Made by a program: the position numbers and the translations under genes. A DNA stretch of 64,000 nucleotides from Solobacterium sp. (lineage in GTDB: Bacteria; Bacillota_I; Bacilli_A; Erysipelotrichales; Erysipelotrichaceae): NCBI GenBank assembly GCA_017510405.1, contig JAFWNG010000001.1:54000-117999 (forward strand), written 5' to 3'. Shown piece by piece: positions 17,152-27,370 of this stretch. How positions within the stretch are numbered: position 1 is the stretch's first letter; every line of letters starts with the position of its first letter. The notes beneath the pieces were generated by a model. It was not told the DNA's origin, searched no databases, and worked only from the letters and a program-made list of their open reading frames with translations.

Positions 17152-17180
17152 TGCAACGATTATTGTATTAACACCGTATA
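17152..17180 (+). promoter_or_regulatory. Candidate ECF-type promoter of the sigma factor cassette
   Basis: TGCAAC (17152-17157) and CGTATA (17175-17180) are spaced by 17 bases and resemble the AAC ... CGT pattern read by extracytoplasmic-function sigma factors. The start of the sigma gene follows at 17201 behind AAGAGGATC. This would make the cassette autoregulated. A housekeeping alternative, with TATATA as -10, cannot be excluded. Confidence 0.5.
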
Positions 17181-17200
17181 TATAAGCGAAAGAGGATCAG

Positions 17201-17749
17201 ATGCAGACAGAAGATATGAAATGGATCCGGAAAATCCAAAAACGAAATGACAGAGACAGTGCGGACCGCCTGATTCGCAAATATTATAAAGAAATATACT
17301 CGTTTCAGTACAGTCACTGCCGGAATAAGACTGATGCTCTGGATCTTTCACAGGAAACATTCATTTCTGTATTGCGGTCAATAAATACATACAATCCTGC
17401 ATTATCTTCATTCCGCACATGGCTGTATCACATTGCATTTCGAAAATATTTAGATCATACACGATTGAATACCTATGTTTCTTTGCCTGAAGATGTCTCC
17501 TCTGATTTTACAGATCCATCTGATTTGGAAAAAATCATACATGACCGCATTCTGTTGGAAGAAATAGAGGAAACAATTAAGACAATGGAACCATTATTAC
17601 AGGAGATCTGGTATTTGCATCTCTATGAAGAATTTTCATTTTCTGAGATAGCACAGGCCGTTCATCTTCCGGAATCCAATGTCAAAGCAAAATACTACAG
17701 GCTACTTAAATATATACGGAGGACTTATGAACAAGAATATAAAGATTGA
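17201..17749 (+). CDS. ECF-type RNA polymerase sigma factor
   Basis: A 182-residue sigma-70 family protein with only regions 2 and 4, the ECF architecture. Region 2 contains YKEIYSFQYSHCRNKTDALDLSQETFISVLRSI, matching the helix that melts and reads the -10. Region 4 contains LHLYEEFSFSEIAQAVHLPESNVKAKYYRLLKYIRR, the helix-turn-helix for the -35. It is followed with a 23-base overlap by a membrane protein gene and then by an ABC transporter, so the regulon probably includes this cassette. The inducing signal is unknown. Confidence 0.92.
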   Translation: MQTEDMKWIRKIQKRNDRDSADRLIRKYYKEIYSFQYSHCRNKTDALDLSQETFISVLRSINTYNPALSSFRTWLYHIAFRKYLDHTRLNTYVSLPEDVSSDFTDPSDLEKIIHDRILLEEIEETIKTMEPLLQEIWYLHLYEEFSFSEIAQAVHLPESNVKAKYYRLLKYIRRTYEQEYKD

Positions 17750-18488
17750 ATATCCAAATGAAGAAATAATCGATCATTCCATTCAGAAAATACTGGACAC
17801 GTCCATGCAGAATATACCATCCGGATCAGTTATTCGTCATCGGGTATCAGAAACGATTGGATTCCGTTATCTCTTCTTTGGCATGAAAGATACACTTTCC
17901 CTCATACTGATTTGTGTCGTTATTCTGTATATGAGTCTGTTTCTTAGTATGAATCCGGAATATTCCTATATTTATCTGTATGGATTTATACTATCCCCTA
18001 TTCCGTTTTTGTTATTTCAGTGCCTTTCTGTATGGAAAGACCATTCTATAGGTATGACAGAGACAAAACTGACATTTAAATATCGGGGAAAAGAAGTTAT
18101 GTGTACACAGATGATCATAATGACAATTGCTTCAATTCTGATGTCTACAGTATTTTCCGTTCTTTGTTCCATGAATCCAGCTGCTGAAATACCGTTGTTT
18201 CAGCTTTGTATTGTGAACTACCTGGGATTATTACTATACTCAGTCGGCACATTGCTGATCGTACTTCGCTCTGTATCATTTCTGGCGTCATACATCATGC
18301 CAATGATCTGGATGTTTGTTTCTATATGTTTTCTGTTTGATCCGCAGCCTGTCAATGGTTTTCTAATGACGCTGCCCCGTCCCGCTGCCATTATTATCAT
18401 TTTTATTTCCTTGCTCGTATATACGACCCTGCTGATACAGGAATACCGGTCGATCTACCGGTCTGGAGGTGAATATGCTGCGAATTGA
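17727..18488 (+). CDS. Membrane protein next to ECF sigma factor, candidate anti-sigma
   Basis: A 253-residue protein starting at the ATG at 17727, seven bases after GGAGG, within the end of the sigma gene. About 60 cytoplasmic N-terminal residues are followed by six hydrophobic segments (roughly residues 63-80, 87-105, 125-148, 165-185, 190-215 and 220-242). Genes that overlap the 3' end of an ECF sigma gene often encode its membrane anti-sigma factor, and an N-terminal cytoplasmic region before the first helix suits this. I see no zinc-binding HxxxCxxC motif. The alternative is an additional permease subunit. No named family recognised. Confidence 0.75.
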   Translation: MNKNIKIEYPNEEIIDHSIQKILDTSMQNIPSGSVIRHRVSETIGFRYLFFGMKDTLSLILICVVILYMSLFLSMNPEYSYIYLYGFILSPIPFLLFQCLSVWKDHSIGMTETKLTFKYRGKEVMCTQMIIMTIASILMSTVFSVLCSMNPAAEIPLFQLCIVNYLGLLLYSVGTLLIVLRSVSFLASYIMPMIWMFVSICFLFDPQPVNGFLMTLPRPAAIIIIFISLLVYTTLLIQEYRSIYRSGGEYAAN

Positions 18489-19323
18489 ACATGTATCCAA
18501 ACGATATGGAAAAAAAGAAGTATTAAAGGATATCAATCTTGAGATCGGTCCCGGTATATATGGAATCATTGCGCCAAACGGAGCTGGTAAAACGACACTG
18601 ATGAAGCTTATAGCTACATTATTGTTTCCAACCGAAGGATCGATCTACTGGAATGAACAGGAGATACTGTCACTTGGTGCTGAATATCGCAGTATTCTTG
18701 GCTATATGCCGCAGAAACCGGGATATTACCGTAATTACACAGCATTTGATTTCCTTAGTTATATTGCTGTTTTACAGGGTATTCCGCATGATGCGGCTGA
18801 AGAAAAGATACGTACATTATTGACACGAGTCAATCTGGATCCGGATGATCGGAAAAAACTGAAAAACTATTCCGGAGGAATGCTGCAGAGAGCTGCGATC
18901 GTCCAGGCATTGTTGAATGATCCGAAACTGATTCTGCTGGATGAACCGACTGCCGGACTGGATCCGGGAGAACGGGTAAATTTCCGCAATATGCTTCATG
19001 AGATGTCATCCGATCGAATCATTCTTCTTTCCACTCACATTGTATCGGATATAGAAACACTGGCAGACCGTGTCATATTTCTGAAAGATCAGACCGTATA
19101 TGTTAACGATACACCGGCAAATATTCGTTCCATCCTGGATGGAAAAATCTATGCCGTTCCACAGGACTATTTATTGCCGCATAACGCAAAAGTACTTGAA
19201 GAACAGCCATCAGATAACGGAACGATCTTGAGGGTTTGTTCCAATAAACCACTTCCGGGCTGTAAGCTTTTGAAACCAACTCTGGAGGATGTTTATTTGA
19301 TGATCTACGGTATACGAAAATGA
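18475..19323 (+). CDS. ABC transporter ATP-binding protein
   Basis: A 282-residue ATPase of the multidrug/bacteriocin-type ABC exporters with separate membrane subunits. Motifs are Walker A APNGAGKTTLMKL, signature YSGGMLQRAAI, Walker B LILLDEPTAGLD and the H-loop STHI. It starts at the ATG at 18475 after GGAGG, overlapping the preceding gene by 14 bases. The last 60 residues after the nucleotide-binding domain form an accessory region. It overlaps the next gene by 4 bases. The likely partners are the two following membrane proteins. Confidence 0.95.
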   Translation: MLRIEHVSKRYGKKEVLKDINLEIGPGIYGIIAPNGAGKTTLMKLIATLLFPTEGSIYWNEQEILSLGAEYRSILGYMPQKPGYYRNYTAFDFLSYIAVLQGIPHDAAEEKIRTLLTRVNLDPDDRKKLKNYSGGMLQRAAIVQALLNDPKLILLDEPTAGLDPGERVNFRNMLHEMSSDRIILLSTHIVSDIETLADRVIFLKDQTVYVNDTPANIRSILDGKIYAVPQDYLLPHNAKVLEEQPSDNGTILRVCSNKPLPGCKLLKPTLEDVYLMIYGIRK

Positions 19324-20468
19324 CAGGAAAACTGGTTATTCTCCGAATCAGACATCTTTTGCAGGCTAAATTCTTCTTGTTTTATGCAATCGCATGTCTT
19401 CTGCTGAATGTTTATATCGCCGATATCACATTTGCAAACCAGACATACCCGAAATACCTGGCAGATTTTACCAGAGATAACGGTATTGAGATTACCGAAA
19501 AAAGCATCGCTGCAGGAGAATCACTGGAAGACAGTCTTCAAAAGAACGTATTAGTCAGTGATCTGTACAGCATTTCCAATCCATGGGAAGAAGTCACAGC
19601 AAAAGACATTTACAGTCAATTAAGTGACCTGGTCCCAATGATTCGAAATCAGAAACTGATGGAACAGAAATATGCAAAACTGCAGGACAGGATCGATCAA
19701 ATTCAGAATCAGAAAGAATATCTGCATCTGTCATGTGGATCTTATACATCGGATATATATGACTCTCTGTTTTCTATGTTAATGAGACTGGTGACACTGG
19801 AAATACTTCTTTATGCATCCGGAATCGCCATATGGACCGCTTACGAAGACAGGCAGGCTTGTACAGAACAGAGCATTGCCGCAACAAAGACAGGCAGAAA
19901 TATACAAAAGACAGGATATATTGCTTCTTTGATCCTGGTCTTTGCCACATGGATCTTCATCGCCGGCGGAACATTTCTGTATCTATGCATTTACTGTCAT
20001 CTGGATAGTTTCTTACGATCCAGCCTGTCTACCGGATTCCATATTCGTTTTTCAAGTGTGATGCCGATTCCATTCGTCTCCTGGATTCCTTTAACGGGAA
20101 TGCATGCATTACAAATACATTTGCTTCTTCAGTTCGTATTAGCTTGCATCTTTCATGGCATTTCCTATGCTTTATCACTGAGACAGAACAGTTCTCTGCA
20201 GACACTAATGACACTTTTCAGCAGTGTGCTCCTTTTGTTTCTGGCAGCGTATGTATTCGTTCGAACAGATCTGTTTGCTCTATTTGAATTATCTGTATGG
20301 AATCCTGTCATGACGGCATATCTGGAATATATGTGGTTTACAGATATGGATCTGTATAGTGTCATTCCAATGCAGGAAACATGGATCTGTATTGTATGGA
20401 TCATCATTACGATCGTTATGGTATTGACCGGTTTAAAAATCTATTTCAGAAAGGATCTGAATGCATGA
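19320..20468 (+). CDS. ABC-2-like membrane subunit of the sigma-linked transporter
   Basis: A 382-residue membrane protein of no named family. It has one N-terminal helix (about residues 17-33), an extracytoplasmic domain of about 110 residues, partly coiled coil (EQKYAKLQDRIDQIQNQKEYL), then about five or six helices to the C-terminus. This one-plus-five layout is that of ABC-2 type permeases such as those of antibiotic or lantibiotic exporters. It overlaps the ATPase gene by 4 bases and the following gene by 4 bases (ATGA), so all are co-translated. Confidence 0.8.
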   Translation: MTGKLVILRIRHLLQAKFFLFYAIACLLLNVYIADITFANQTYPKYLADFTRDNGIEITEKSIAAGESLEDSLQKNVLVSDLYSISNPWEEVTAKDIYSQLSDLVPMIRNQKLMEQKYAKLQDRIDQIQNQKEYLHLSCGSYTSDIYDSLFSMLMRLVTLEILLYASGIAIWTAYEDRQACTEQSIAATKTGRNIQKTGYIASLILVFATWIFIAGGTFLYLCIYCHLDSFLRSSLSTGFHIRFSSVMPIPFVSWIPLTGMHALQIHLLLQFVLACIFHGISYALSLRQNSSLQTLMTLFSSVLLLFLAAYVFVRTDLFALFELSVWNPVMTAYLEYMWFTDMDLYSVIPMQETWICIVWIIITIVMVLTGLKIYFRKDLNA

Positions 20469-21700
20469 TAAGAATGGAGTTAAAAAAAGCATTCTGTCAT
20501 CTGTATGTAATACCGTTAATTGCAGTTCTGATCGTTGCGCTTTGGTCTATGCAGCAAAATCAGGAGTATCTTTCTTACTACGATTATGAACAGGAAGTAA
20601 TCGATGAACTGCAGGAAAACGGATTTTCGAAACTGGATGAGAATGCCATTACCTATATTTATGATGATATTGAAAAAACGATCGATCCGGTATATGCGGA
20701 AATATTAACTCAGATACCGTTTTTCCAAAATAATGAAATAACGACAAGAGAATCGTTTATCACATGGAGAGATAACTTTGTAGTTGATTCCCCTGAAAAA
20801 TCTAATGAATTTAATGCTCTGAATGATCAGATCCACAATTTATTTAATGAAGATGAAGAAAAATACCGAGTTTACTGGAAATATCAGATCTACACCAATT
20901 GGCTTACGACGATTGATCTGTATAAGAAATCTGACGCGAATGACATTGCTGAACTGTTTTACGATGATGTACTGTATCAAAACTCATTTCTTACACAAGC
21001 AGAGTATGATCTGATTCAGAAAAAATTGGATGAACATGCGTGGCAGATACTTGTAACCAATGCCCGGGCGGATTTAGTCAGTGATTTTTGGAAAACTGTG
21101 ATATTGTTTCTGCTTGCCAGTGTGTTTGTAATTCTTGGTCCTTATTTTGCATATGACCGGTTTCAGGATATGACAGGAACGCTATATACAACAAAACAAG
21201 GACGCAGGATACGCATATTACACATGAAAACAGCTTTGATCAGCGGTGCTGTACTATATCTGTTCTGGGTGATTCCTCTTGGCAGTCTGTATGCATATAT
21301 TTACCGGTTACCCCATTACTGGAATATGCCTGTCTCAAGTATTCTCTGTTATCAGTTCTGCTGGAACGATGTATCTTTCGGTACATACTACCTGATGCAT
21401 GCCTTGCTGGCTTTGTGCGCATTATTGATCAGTATACCGGCAGTATATGGAATTGTTCAGATCACCAGGAATTACGTGTCGCTGTTCCTGTTATCGGTTC
21501 CTGCAGTATGGTTGTTATATGTATTATGTGCTGTCATTCCATTATCCGGACCAGTGTTGAATATACGAAATGTATGCAGTCAGATCCTGCATATCCCTTT
21601 CAGCGAATACATCTACAGTACAATAATGATCCTGATCATGGTTGGGTCACTTCTGTATTATCTGAAAAAGACCGAAAAAACCGATTTCTTTGATGTGTAA
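20465..21700 (+). CDS. Second ABC-2-like membrane subunit of the sigma-linked transporter
   Basis: A 411-residue membrane protein starting MIRMELKKAFCHLYVIP at 20465. It has an N-terminal helix (about residues 13-28), a long acidic extracytoplasmic domain of about 160 residues rich in Asp, Glu and Tyr, then about six helices. Topology parallels the previous subunit, so the two may form a heterodimeric permease with the 18475 ATPase. No enzymatic motif was seen. It is the last gene of the rightward cassette, which ends in a terminator shared with gyrA. Confidence 0.8.
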   Translation: MIRMELKKAFCHLYVIPLIAVLIVALWSMQQNQEYLSYYDYEQEVIDELQENGFSKLDENAITYIYDDIEKTIDPVYAEILTQIPFFQNNEITTRESFITWRDNFVVDSPEKSNEFNALNDQIHNLFNEDEEKYRVYWKYQIYTNWLTTIDLYKKSDANDIAELFYDDVLYQNSFLTQAEYDLIQKKLDEHAWQILVTNARADLVSDFWKTVILFLLASVFVILGPYFAYDRFQDMTGTLYTTKQGRRIRILHMKTALISGAVLYLFWVIPLGSLYAYIYRLPHYWNMPVSSILCYQFCWNDVSFGTYYLMHALLALCALLISIPAVYGIVQITRNYVSLFLLSVPAVWLLYVLCAVIPLSGPVLNIRNVCSQILHIPFSEYIYSTIMILIMVGSLLYYLKKTEKTDFFDV

Positions 21701-21708
21701 AACCAAAA

Positions 21709-21760
21709 GAAAACCTGTCAGATCTCTGGTCATTCGACCATAATACGCTGACAGGTTTTT
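21709..21760. terminator. Bidirectional terminator between transporter cassette and gyrA
   Basis: AAAACCTGTCAG (21709-21721) pairs with CTGACAGGTTTT (21748-21759) with a smaller hairpin inside. A and T runs lie on both sides, so it can stop transcription of the rightward cassette and of leftward gyrA-side reading. Confidence 0.85.
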
Positions 21761-21766
21761 ACTGTG

Positions 21767-24277
21767 TTATTCTTCGGATACTGCTTCTTCTGTATTGTTT
21801 TCGTCTGCTTCAGCAGGTTCTTCGGATTCCGGGTCCATAACAGCGACAGTTGAGACTTTCTGCTCGTCTTTGACATTGATTACTTTGACACCGCGGGCAC
21901 TTCTTCCATATGTGGAGACCTGGGTCAGCGAGATACGGATGATAATGCCGTCGTTTGTCATAATCATGCAGTCTTCGTCACCGTTAACTGCCTTCATGCA
22001 TACGAGATTCCCGGTCTTGTCGGAAATAGAGATCGTACGGACGCCCTTGGCACCGCGGTTGGTCATACGGTAGTCATCCAGCGGGGATTTCTTACCGAAG
22101 CCGTTCTCGGATACGGTCAGGATATACTGTCCTTCACGGTTCGTTGCCATGCCTACGACAGTGCTGCCGTCGGTATTGAAACCTATCACACCGCGGGCTG
22201 CACGTCCCAGAGGACGCAGATTCTTTTCTTCGAAGCGGACTGCCTTGCCGTTGGAACCTGCAATGATAATCTCGTCATCACCTGTTGTTCCCTTAACGAA
22301 TGCCAGCTGGTCGTCTTCGTTCATCTTGATGGCGATCTTTCCGTTGCGGTTGATGTTTTCGAATTCTGCGATCTCCGTACGTTTTACGATACCGTTCTTA
22401 GTAACGAAGAACAGGAAGTGTACTTTATCATCTTTGGAATACGGAACCATGGCTTTGATCTTCTCCATACGTCCGATATTCAGCAGATTAACGACCGGGA
22501 TTCCCTTGCTTGTACGGCTGTATTCCGGAACGTTGAAGCCGCGGATCCGGAAGACACGTCCTGCATCCGTAAACAGCAGGAGGTAGTCGTGTGTGGACAT
22601 GGTAATGAACTGGTCAATAACATCGTCTTTGTTCAGTTCCATGCCTTTGATGCCCTTGCCGCCGCGGTTCTGGACACGGTAGTTGTCCGTTGTTGTCCGC
22701 TTGATATAGCCGTTCATGGACAGGGAAACGATGATATTGTTCACCGGAATGAGGTCTTCATCTTCCATATCTGCCGGTGCGTCAATGATCTCTGTACGGC
22801 GTTCATCACCGTATTTGTTGCGGATCTCTGTCAGTTCATCGATCAGGATCTGCTCAATGCGTTCATGATGGGCAAGAATGTCCTTCAGATCGGCAATTGT
22901 GATCAGGAGGTCCTGATATTCCTTCTCGATCTTTTCGCGCTCCAGACCGGTCAGACGGCGGAACTGCATGTCGAGAATTGCCTTTGCCTGGATCTCATCC
23001 AGTCCGAATCCGTCCATCAGACGCGTCAGTGCTTCGTTTGCGTCTCTGGAGTCACGGATGGTGTGGATAATGGCATCCAGGTTGTCGACAGCGATGCGCA
23101 GTCCTTCCAGAATATGTGCGCGTGCTTCGGCCTTTTTCAGGTCATATGCAGTGCGTCTTGTGATGACATTGATCTGATGATCAATATATCCGTTAATGAG
23201 CTCTTTCATGCTCGCAAGACGCGGTGTCGTGCGGAATAATACGACGTTGTTCACACCGAAGTTGGACTGCAGCGGTGTAAGCTTGTACAGCTGGTTCAGA
23301 AGAACTTCCGGCTGTACATCTTTCCGCAGTTCCATGACGACGCGGATGCCGTTCATATTGGATTCATCGCGAAGATCGGTAATGCCTTCGATGATCTTGT
23401 CACGTGCCAGGGATGCAATGCGCTCCACCATGGTCGCTTTGTTGACCATGTACGGAATTTCATAGACAACGATGCGGGATTTGCCGTTCGGCATCTCCTC
23501 TATTTTTGTCTTGGCGCGCATAACGATCGATCCGCGGCCGGTTTCAAATGCCTGACGGATGCCGCTTCTGCCGAGGATATAGCCGCCGGTCGGGAAGTCC
23601 GGACCTTTGATATAGTCCATCAGCTCGGTAGCGGTCATTTCCGGGTTCTTCATCAGAGCGATGATACCGTCGATGGTTTCACGCAGATTGTGCGGAGCGA
23701 TATTTGTTGCCATACCGACAGCGATACCGGTGGATCCGTTGACGATCAGGTTCGGGAAGCGTGCCGGCAGTACGCTCGGTTCTTCCAGTTCTCCGTCATA
23801 GTTCGGCGTCATATCGACGGTCTCTTTTTCCAGATCCCGCAGCAGTTCCACCGCGATCTTTGCCATACGTGCTTCGGTATAACGCATAGCCGCAGCGCCG
23901 TCACCGTCCATGGAACCGAAGTTGCCGTGTCCGTCTACGAGCGGAGCGCGCATGTTCCAGGACTGCGCCATGTATACCAGCGCGCCATAGATGGAACTGT
24001 CGCCGTGCGGATGATATTTACCCATCGTATCACCGACCAGACGTGCGCACTTACGATACGGCTTGTCCGGTCCGTTGTTCATTTCATTCATTGCGTACAG
24101 GATACGTCTCTGTACCGGCTTCAGACCGTCACGGACATCCGGCAGTGCTCTTGCCACGATAACGGACATGGAGTAGTCGATAAAGTCTGTACGCATTTCT
24201 TTTGTCAGATCCGTATCGGTAATATGACCAGGATCAAACTTGGATTCATCAAATTCCATGAAATCATCTAATGCCAT
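21767..24277 (-). CDS. gyrA: DNA gyrase subunit A
   Basis: Breaks and rejoins DNA to introduce negative supercoils. From the ATG at 24275-24277 after GAGG the protein is 836 residues. The catalytic tyrosine is Tyr133 in AAAMRYTEARM. The quinolone-determining region HPHGDSSIYGAL has Ser94 at the E. coli Ser83 position but Gly98 where E. coli has Asp87. The gyrase-type box QNRGGKGIKG is present in the C-terminal beta-pinwheel, separating it from ParC. The C-terminus is a short acidic tail. A longer frame reaching 24355 overlaps gyrB and is rejected. Confidence 0.97.
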   Translation of the reverse strand: MALDDFMEFDESKFDPGHITDTDLTKEMRTDFIDYSMSVIVARALPDVRDGLKPVQRRILYAMNEMNNGPDKPYRKCARLVGDTMGKYHPHGDSSIYGALVYMAQSWNMRAPLVDGHGNFGSMDGDGAAAMRYTEARMAKIAVELLRDLEKETVDMTPNYDGELEEPSVLPARFPNLIVNGSTGIAVGMATNIAPHNLRETIDGIIALMKNPEMTATELMDYIKGPDFPTGGYILGRSGIRQAFETGRGSIVMRAKTKIEEMPNGKSRIVVYEIPYMVNKATMVERIASLARDKIIEGITDLRDESNMNGIRVVMELRKDVQPEVLLNQLYKLTPLQSNFGVNNVVLFRTTPRLASMKELINGYIDHQINVITRRTAYDLKKAEARAHILEGLRIAVDNLDAIIHTIRDSRDANEALTRLMDGFGLDEIQAKAILDMQFRRLTGLEREKIEKEYQDLLITIADLKDILAHHERIEQILIDELTEIRNKYGDERRTEIIDAPADMEDEDLIPVNNIIVSLSMNGYIKRTTTDNYRVQNRGGKGIKGMELNKDDVIDQFITMSTHDYLLLFTDAGRVFRIRGFNVPEYSRTSKGIPVVNLLNIGRMEKIKAMVPYSKDDKVHFLFFVTKNGIVKRTEIAEFENINRNGKIAIKMNEDDQLAFVKGTTGDDEIIIAGSNGKAVRFEEKNLRPLGRAARGVIGFNTDGSTVVGMATNREGQYILTVSENGFGKKSPLDDYRMTNRGAKGVRTISISDKTGNLVCMKAVNGDEDCMIMTNDGIIIRISLTQVSTYGRSARGVKVINVKDEQKVSTVAVMDPESEEPAEADENNTEEAVSEE

Positions 24278-24287
24278 ATGTCCCTCC

Positions 24288-26276
24288 TCAGATATCCAGG
24301 TTTGCGAAGTCTGCGTTGTCGATAATGAACTGTTTGCGCGGTTCGACTTCTTCACCCATCATGATGCTGAAATACTGGTCTGCTTTTTCCGCATCGTCGA
24401 TATTAACGCGGATCAGTGTGCGGTTCTTCGGATCCATTGTGGTCTCCCACAGCTGTTCGGCGTCCATTTCACCCAGACCTTTGTAACGCTGTATGCTCAG
24501 TCTGTCGCCAAGTTCTGCGCGCAGACGGACCATCTGCGGTTCTGTATAGGCATAGCGTATGGTATTGCCCTTCTGGACCTTGTACAGAGGCGGCTGGGCA
24601 ATATATACGTGTCCCTGTTCGATGATCGGACGCAGGAAGCGGTAGAAGAATGTCAGCAGAAGTATACGGATATGTGCGCCGTCGACGTCGGCATCGGTCA
24701 TGATGACGATCTTGTTGTAGCGCAGTTTGGATGTATCGACTTCGTCCATGACGCCGCAGCCGAATGCTGTGATCATGGAACGGATCTCGGCATTTTCGAA
24801 TGCCTTGTGCTGACGCGCCTTTTCGACATTCAGGATCTTGCCTCGCAACGGCAGGATCGCCTGGTAGTGGGAATCTCTGCCCTGCTTGGCGCTGCCGCCG
24901 GCAGAGTCACCCTCTACGATGTAGATCTCGCAGATCGATGCATCTTTGGAGGAACAGTCGGACAGTTTGCCCGGCAGAGAGCTGATCTCAAGATTGCTCT
25001 TTCTGCGGGTCGTTTCACGTGCTTTCTTGGCCGCAAGACGCGCCTGGGAAGCGAGGACGACTTTGTCCATGATCTGCTTTGCCTGGTCCGGATTTTCCAT
25101 CAGGAAGCGTTCCAGCTGGGTGCCGAAAATATCGGATACGATCTTACGGACTTCGGTATTGCCGAGTTTGGTCTTTGTCTGACCTTCGTACTGCGGATCG
25201 GAATGCTTGACGCTGATGACAGCGGTAATGCCTTCCTTGCAGTCATCGGCGGTAAGATTCTCATCCTTGTTCTTCAGGATGTTGTTGTTTTTGGCATAAC
25301 GGTTGATGATGCGGCTCAGTGCCAGACGGAAGCCTTCCTCATGCGTACCGCCTTCCACGGTGTTGATGTTGTTGCAGAAAGTATAGACTTTCGGGTTATA
25401 GCTGTCGTTGTACTGGCAGGCTACTTCCACCTGGATGCCGTTTTCATGTCCTTCGGAATAGATAATGTCTTCATGGATGGCTGTACGGTGACGGTTCAGA
25501 TATTCCACATACTGTTTCAGACCGCCTTCAAAGAGGAAAGAATAGTCTCTGTTTTCTTCTTTTTCCGCACGGTCGTCATGGAATGTAAGACGGATCCCCT
25601 TGTTCAGGAAGGCAAGCTGTCTCAGACGGTCGCGAAGCACTTCATGATCGTATACAGTCGTTTCGGTAAAGATCGTCGGATCGGCCTTGAAACGTACTTT
25701 GGAACCGTGTTTTTCCGGATCGCAGCTGCCGATCATCTTTAACGGAGATACAGCATGGCCGCCGTTTTCAAAGCGCACGAAATACTCTTCCCCGCTGTGA
25801 TAAACGGAGACTTCCAGCCATTCGCTCAGAGCGTTGACGACCGATGCGCCGACACCGTGCAGACCGCCGGAGACTTTGTAGGCTCCGCCGCCGAATTTAC
25901 CGCCGGCATGAAGCACGGTAAAAATCGTTTCGATCGTGGATTTTCCTGTTTTGGCATTGACGCCGACCGGCATGCCGCGGCCGTCATCTTCCACAGTTAC
26001 GATATTATCGTTGTCAACGGAAACGGAGATGGTCGTGGCATAGCCTGCCATTGCTTCGTCGATGCCGTTGTCTACGATTTCCCAGACAAGATGATGCAGA
26101 CCTTTCGAAGACGTGGACGCAATGTACATGCCGGGACGCTTGCGTACGGCTTCCAGTCCGTCCAGTACCTGGATGTCTTCATCTTTGTACTCATGATCGA
26201 CGGTGGTATCCAGCGATTCACCAAGTACGGCGGTGCTTTCTTCCAGGAGTTCTTCGTCTTTGTTTATTTCACTCAT
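24288..26276 (-). CDS. gyrB: DNA gyrase subunit B
   Basis: ATPase subunit of gyrase, 662 residues. The GHKL ATPase motifs are [26 protein letters not shown] and [15 protein letters not shown]. The Toprim domain has [14 protein letters not shown] and the metal-binding [10 protein letters not shown]. The C-terminus ends with RFIEENA-like sequence modified to [17 protein letters not shown]. The N-terminus carries an acidic extension of about 30 residues before [19 protein letters not shown]. Either the ATG at 26276 or a GTG one codon upstream could start; GGAGG favours the ATG. It overlaps recF by an ATGA junction. Confidence 0.98.
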   Translation of the reverse strand: MSEINKDEELLEESTAVLGESLDTTVDHEYKDEDIQVLDGLEAVRKRPGMYIASTSSKGLHHLVWEIVDNGIDEAMAGYATTISVSVDNDNIVTVEDDGRGMPVGVNAKTGKSTIETIFTVLHAGGKFGGGAYKVSGGLHGVGASVVNALSEWLEVSVYHSGEEYFVRFENGGHAVSPLKMIGSCDPEKHGSKVRFKADPTIFTETTVYDHEVLRDRLRQLAFLNKGIRLTFHDDRAEKEENRDYSFLFEGGLKQYVEYLNRHRTAIHEDIIYSEGHENGIQVEVACQYNDSYNPKVYTFCNNINTVEGGTHEEGFRLALSRIINRYAKNNNILKNKDENLTADDCKEGITAVISVKHSDPQYEGQTKTKLGNTEVRKIVSDIFGTQLERFLMENPDQAKQIMDKVVLASQARLAAKKARETTRRKSNLEISSLPGKLSDCSSKDASICEIYIVEGDSAGGSAKQGRDSHYQAILPLRGKILNVEKARQHKAFENAEIRSMITAFGCGVMDEVDTSKLRYNKIVIMTDADVDGAHIRILLLTFFYRFLRPIIEQGHVYIAQPPLYKVQKGNTIRYAYTEPQMVRLRAELGDRLSIQRYKGLGEMDAEQLWETTMDPKNRTLIRVNIDDAEKADQYFSIMMGEEVEPRKQFIIDNADFANLDI

Positions 26277-27370
26277 CACATACCTCCTGATACCGGAGTG
26301 ACTGTGCCTTCGCCGACAAAGTACTCCGCTATCTCATTTCTATTCAGATATTCCGGCAGTTCGGTGGATGTGATGATGCACTGGTAAGGTGCTTTTACCA
26401 TATCCAGCAGTTTTTTCTGCCGTGTCAGGTCCAGTTCGCTTAATACGTCATCCAGAAGCAGGACAGGACGCTTTCCGGTCTCGTTCTGTATGTAGCGAAG
26501 CAGCGCCATCTTGAAGGCAAGCATGGTCATGCGCTTCTGTCCCTGACTTGCGAGGGTGATCAGATTCTTCCCCTCCAGTTCAAACAGTATGTCTTCCCGG
26601 TGGATCCCGGCGGATGTCATACGGTTTTCCAGATCTTTTTCTCTGTTCTGCCGGTGCATTTCCAGCAGTTTGTCCTCTGAGACGTTTTCCGGGTCTTCCA
26701 CGCAGCATCTGTACCGTACATTGACCGTGATATCATCGGAAGAAATATCGCGGTACAGGGCCGGCATAATGCTCTGGATCTGACGGATGAATTTATTCCG
26801 TTCAAATACGATCCGGTATTCCTCTCTTGCCATCTGTTCGTCCAGAATATCCAGATACCGCATATCCGTATTGGCGGACTTCAGCAGGATATTCCGTTCT
26901 TTCAGAAGATTCTGATAATGATTCAGTGCCAGCAGGTATTTACCGGATACCTTGGTGATCTCCTGATTCATTACCCTTCTGCGTTCCCGCGGCTGATCAT
27001 TGAAGATGCGGAGATCATCCGGGGCAAAAAGAACAACATTTAAAAGCCCGATGAATTCACTGCTTTTCCTGACCGGCTGTCCCCGCACCATCAGTGTTTT
27101 TCCCTTCGGATGAATGATGGCGCGGATCGTCTGAATACGGTCATCTTCGTACTCGCAGCGTATATCCGCAAAATCAGATCCCTCATGTATCAGTTTTCTG
27201 TCATCTGATATTCTGTGGGATCTGGTCAGGGATAAGTACACCAGGCTTTCCAGCAGATTGGTCTTTCCCTGGGCATTATGGCCTGTGATCACATTCAGCC
27301 CGGGATTCAGACATATTTCGGCATTTTCGTAGTTTCGGAAATTTCTGATTTTAAGACTCCGTACGATCAT
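26276..27370 (-). CDS. recF: DNA replication and repair protein RecF
   Basis: SMC-like ATPase that, with RecO and RecR, directs RecA to gaps. The 364-residue protein has Walker [15 protein letters not shown] near residue 30, the signature motif [19 protein letters not shown] and Walker [13 protein letters not shown]. It lies in the conserved dnaA-dnaN-yaaA-recF-gyrB-gyrA order and overlaps both neighbours by four bases or fewer, so expression is coupled to yaaA and gyrB. Confidence 0.97.
   Translation of the reverse strand: MIVRSLKIRNFRNYENAEICLNPGLNVITGHNAQGKTNLLESLVYLSLTRSHRISDDRKLIHEGSDFADIRCEYEDDRIQTIRAIIHPKGKTLMVRGQPVRKSSEFIGLLNVVLFAPDDLRIFNDQPRERRRVMNQEITKVSGKYLLALNHYQNLLKERNILLKSANTDMRYLDILDEQMAREEYRIVFERNKFIRQIQSIMPALYRDISSDDITVNVRYRCCVEDPENVSEDKLLEMHRQNREKDLENRMTSAGIHREDILFELEGKNLITLASQGQKRMTMLAFKMALLRYIQNETGKRPVLLLDDVLSELDLTRQKKLLDMVKAPYQCIITSTELPEYLNRNEIAEYFVGEGTVTPVSGGM

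Noticed and set aside
25000..25030. A third parS-like sequence, GTTTCACGTGCTTTC, inside gyrB
   Set aside because: Only one half of the palindrome matches; about 10 of 16 positions agree.
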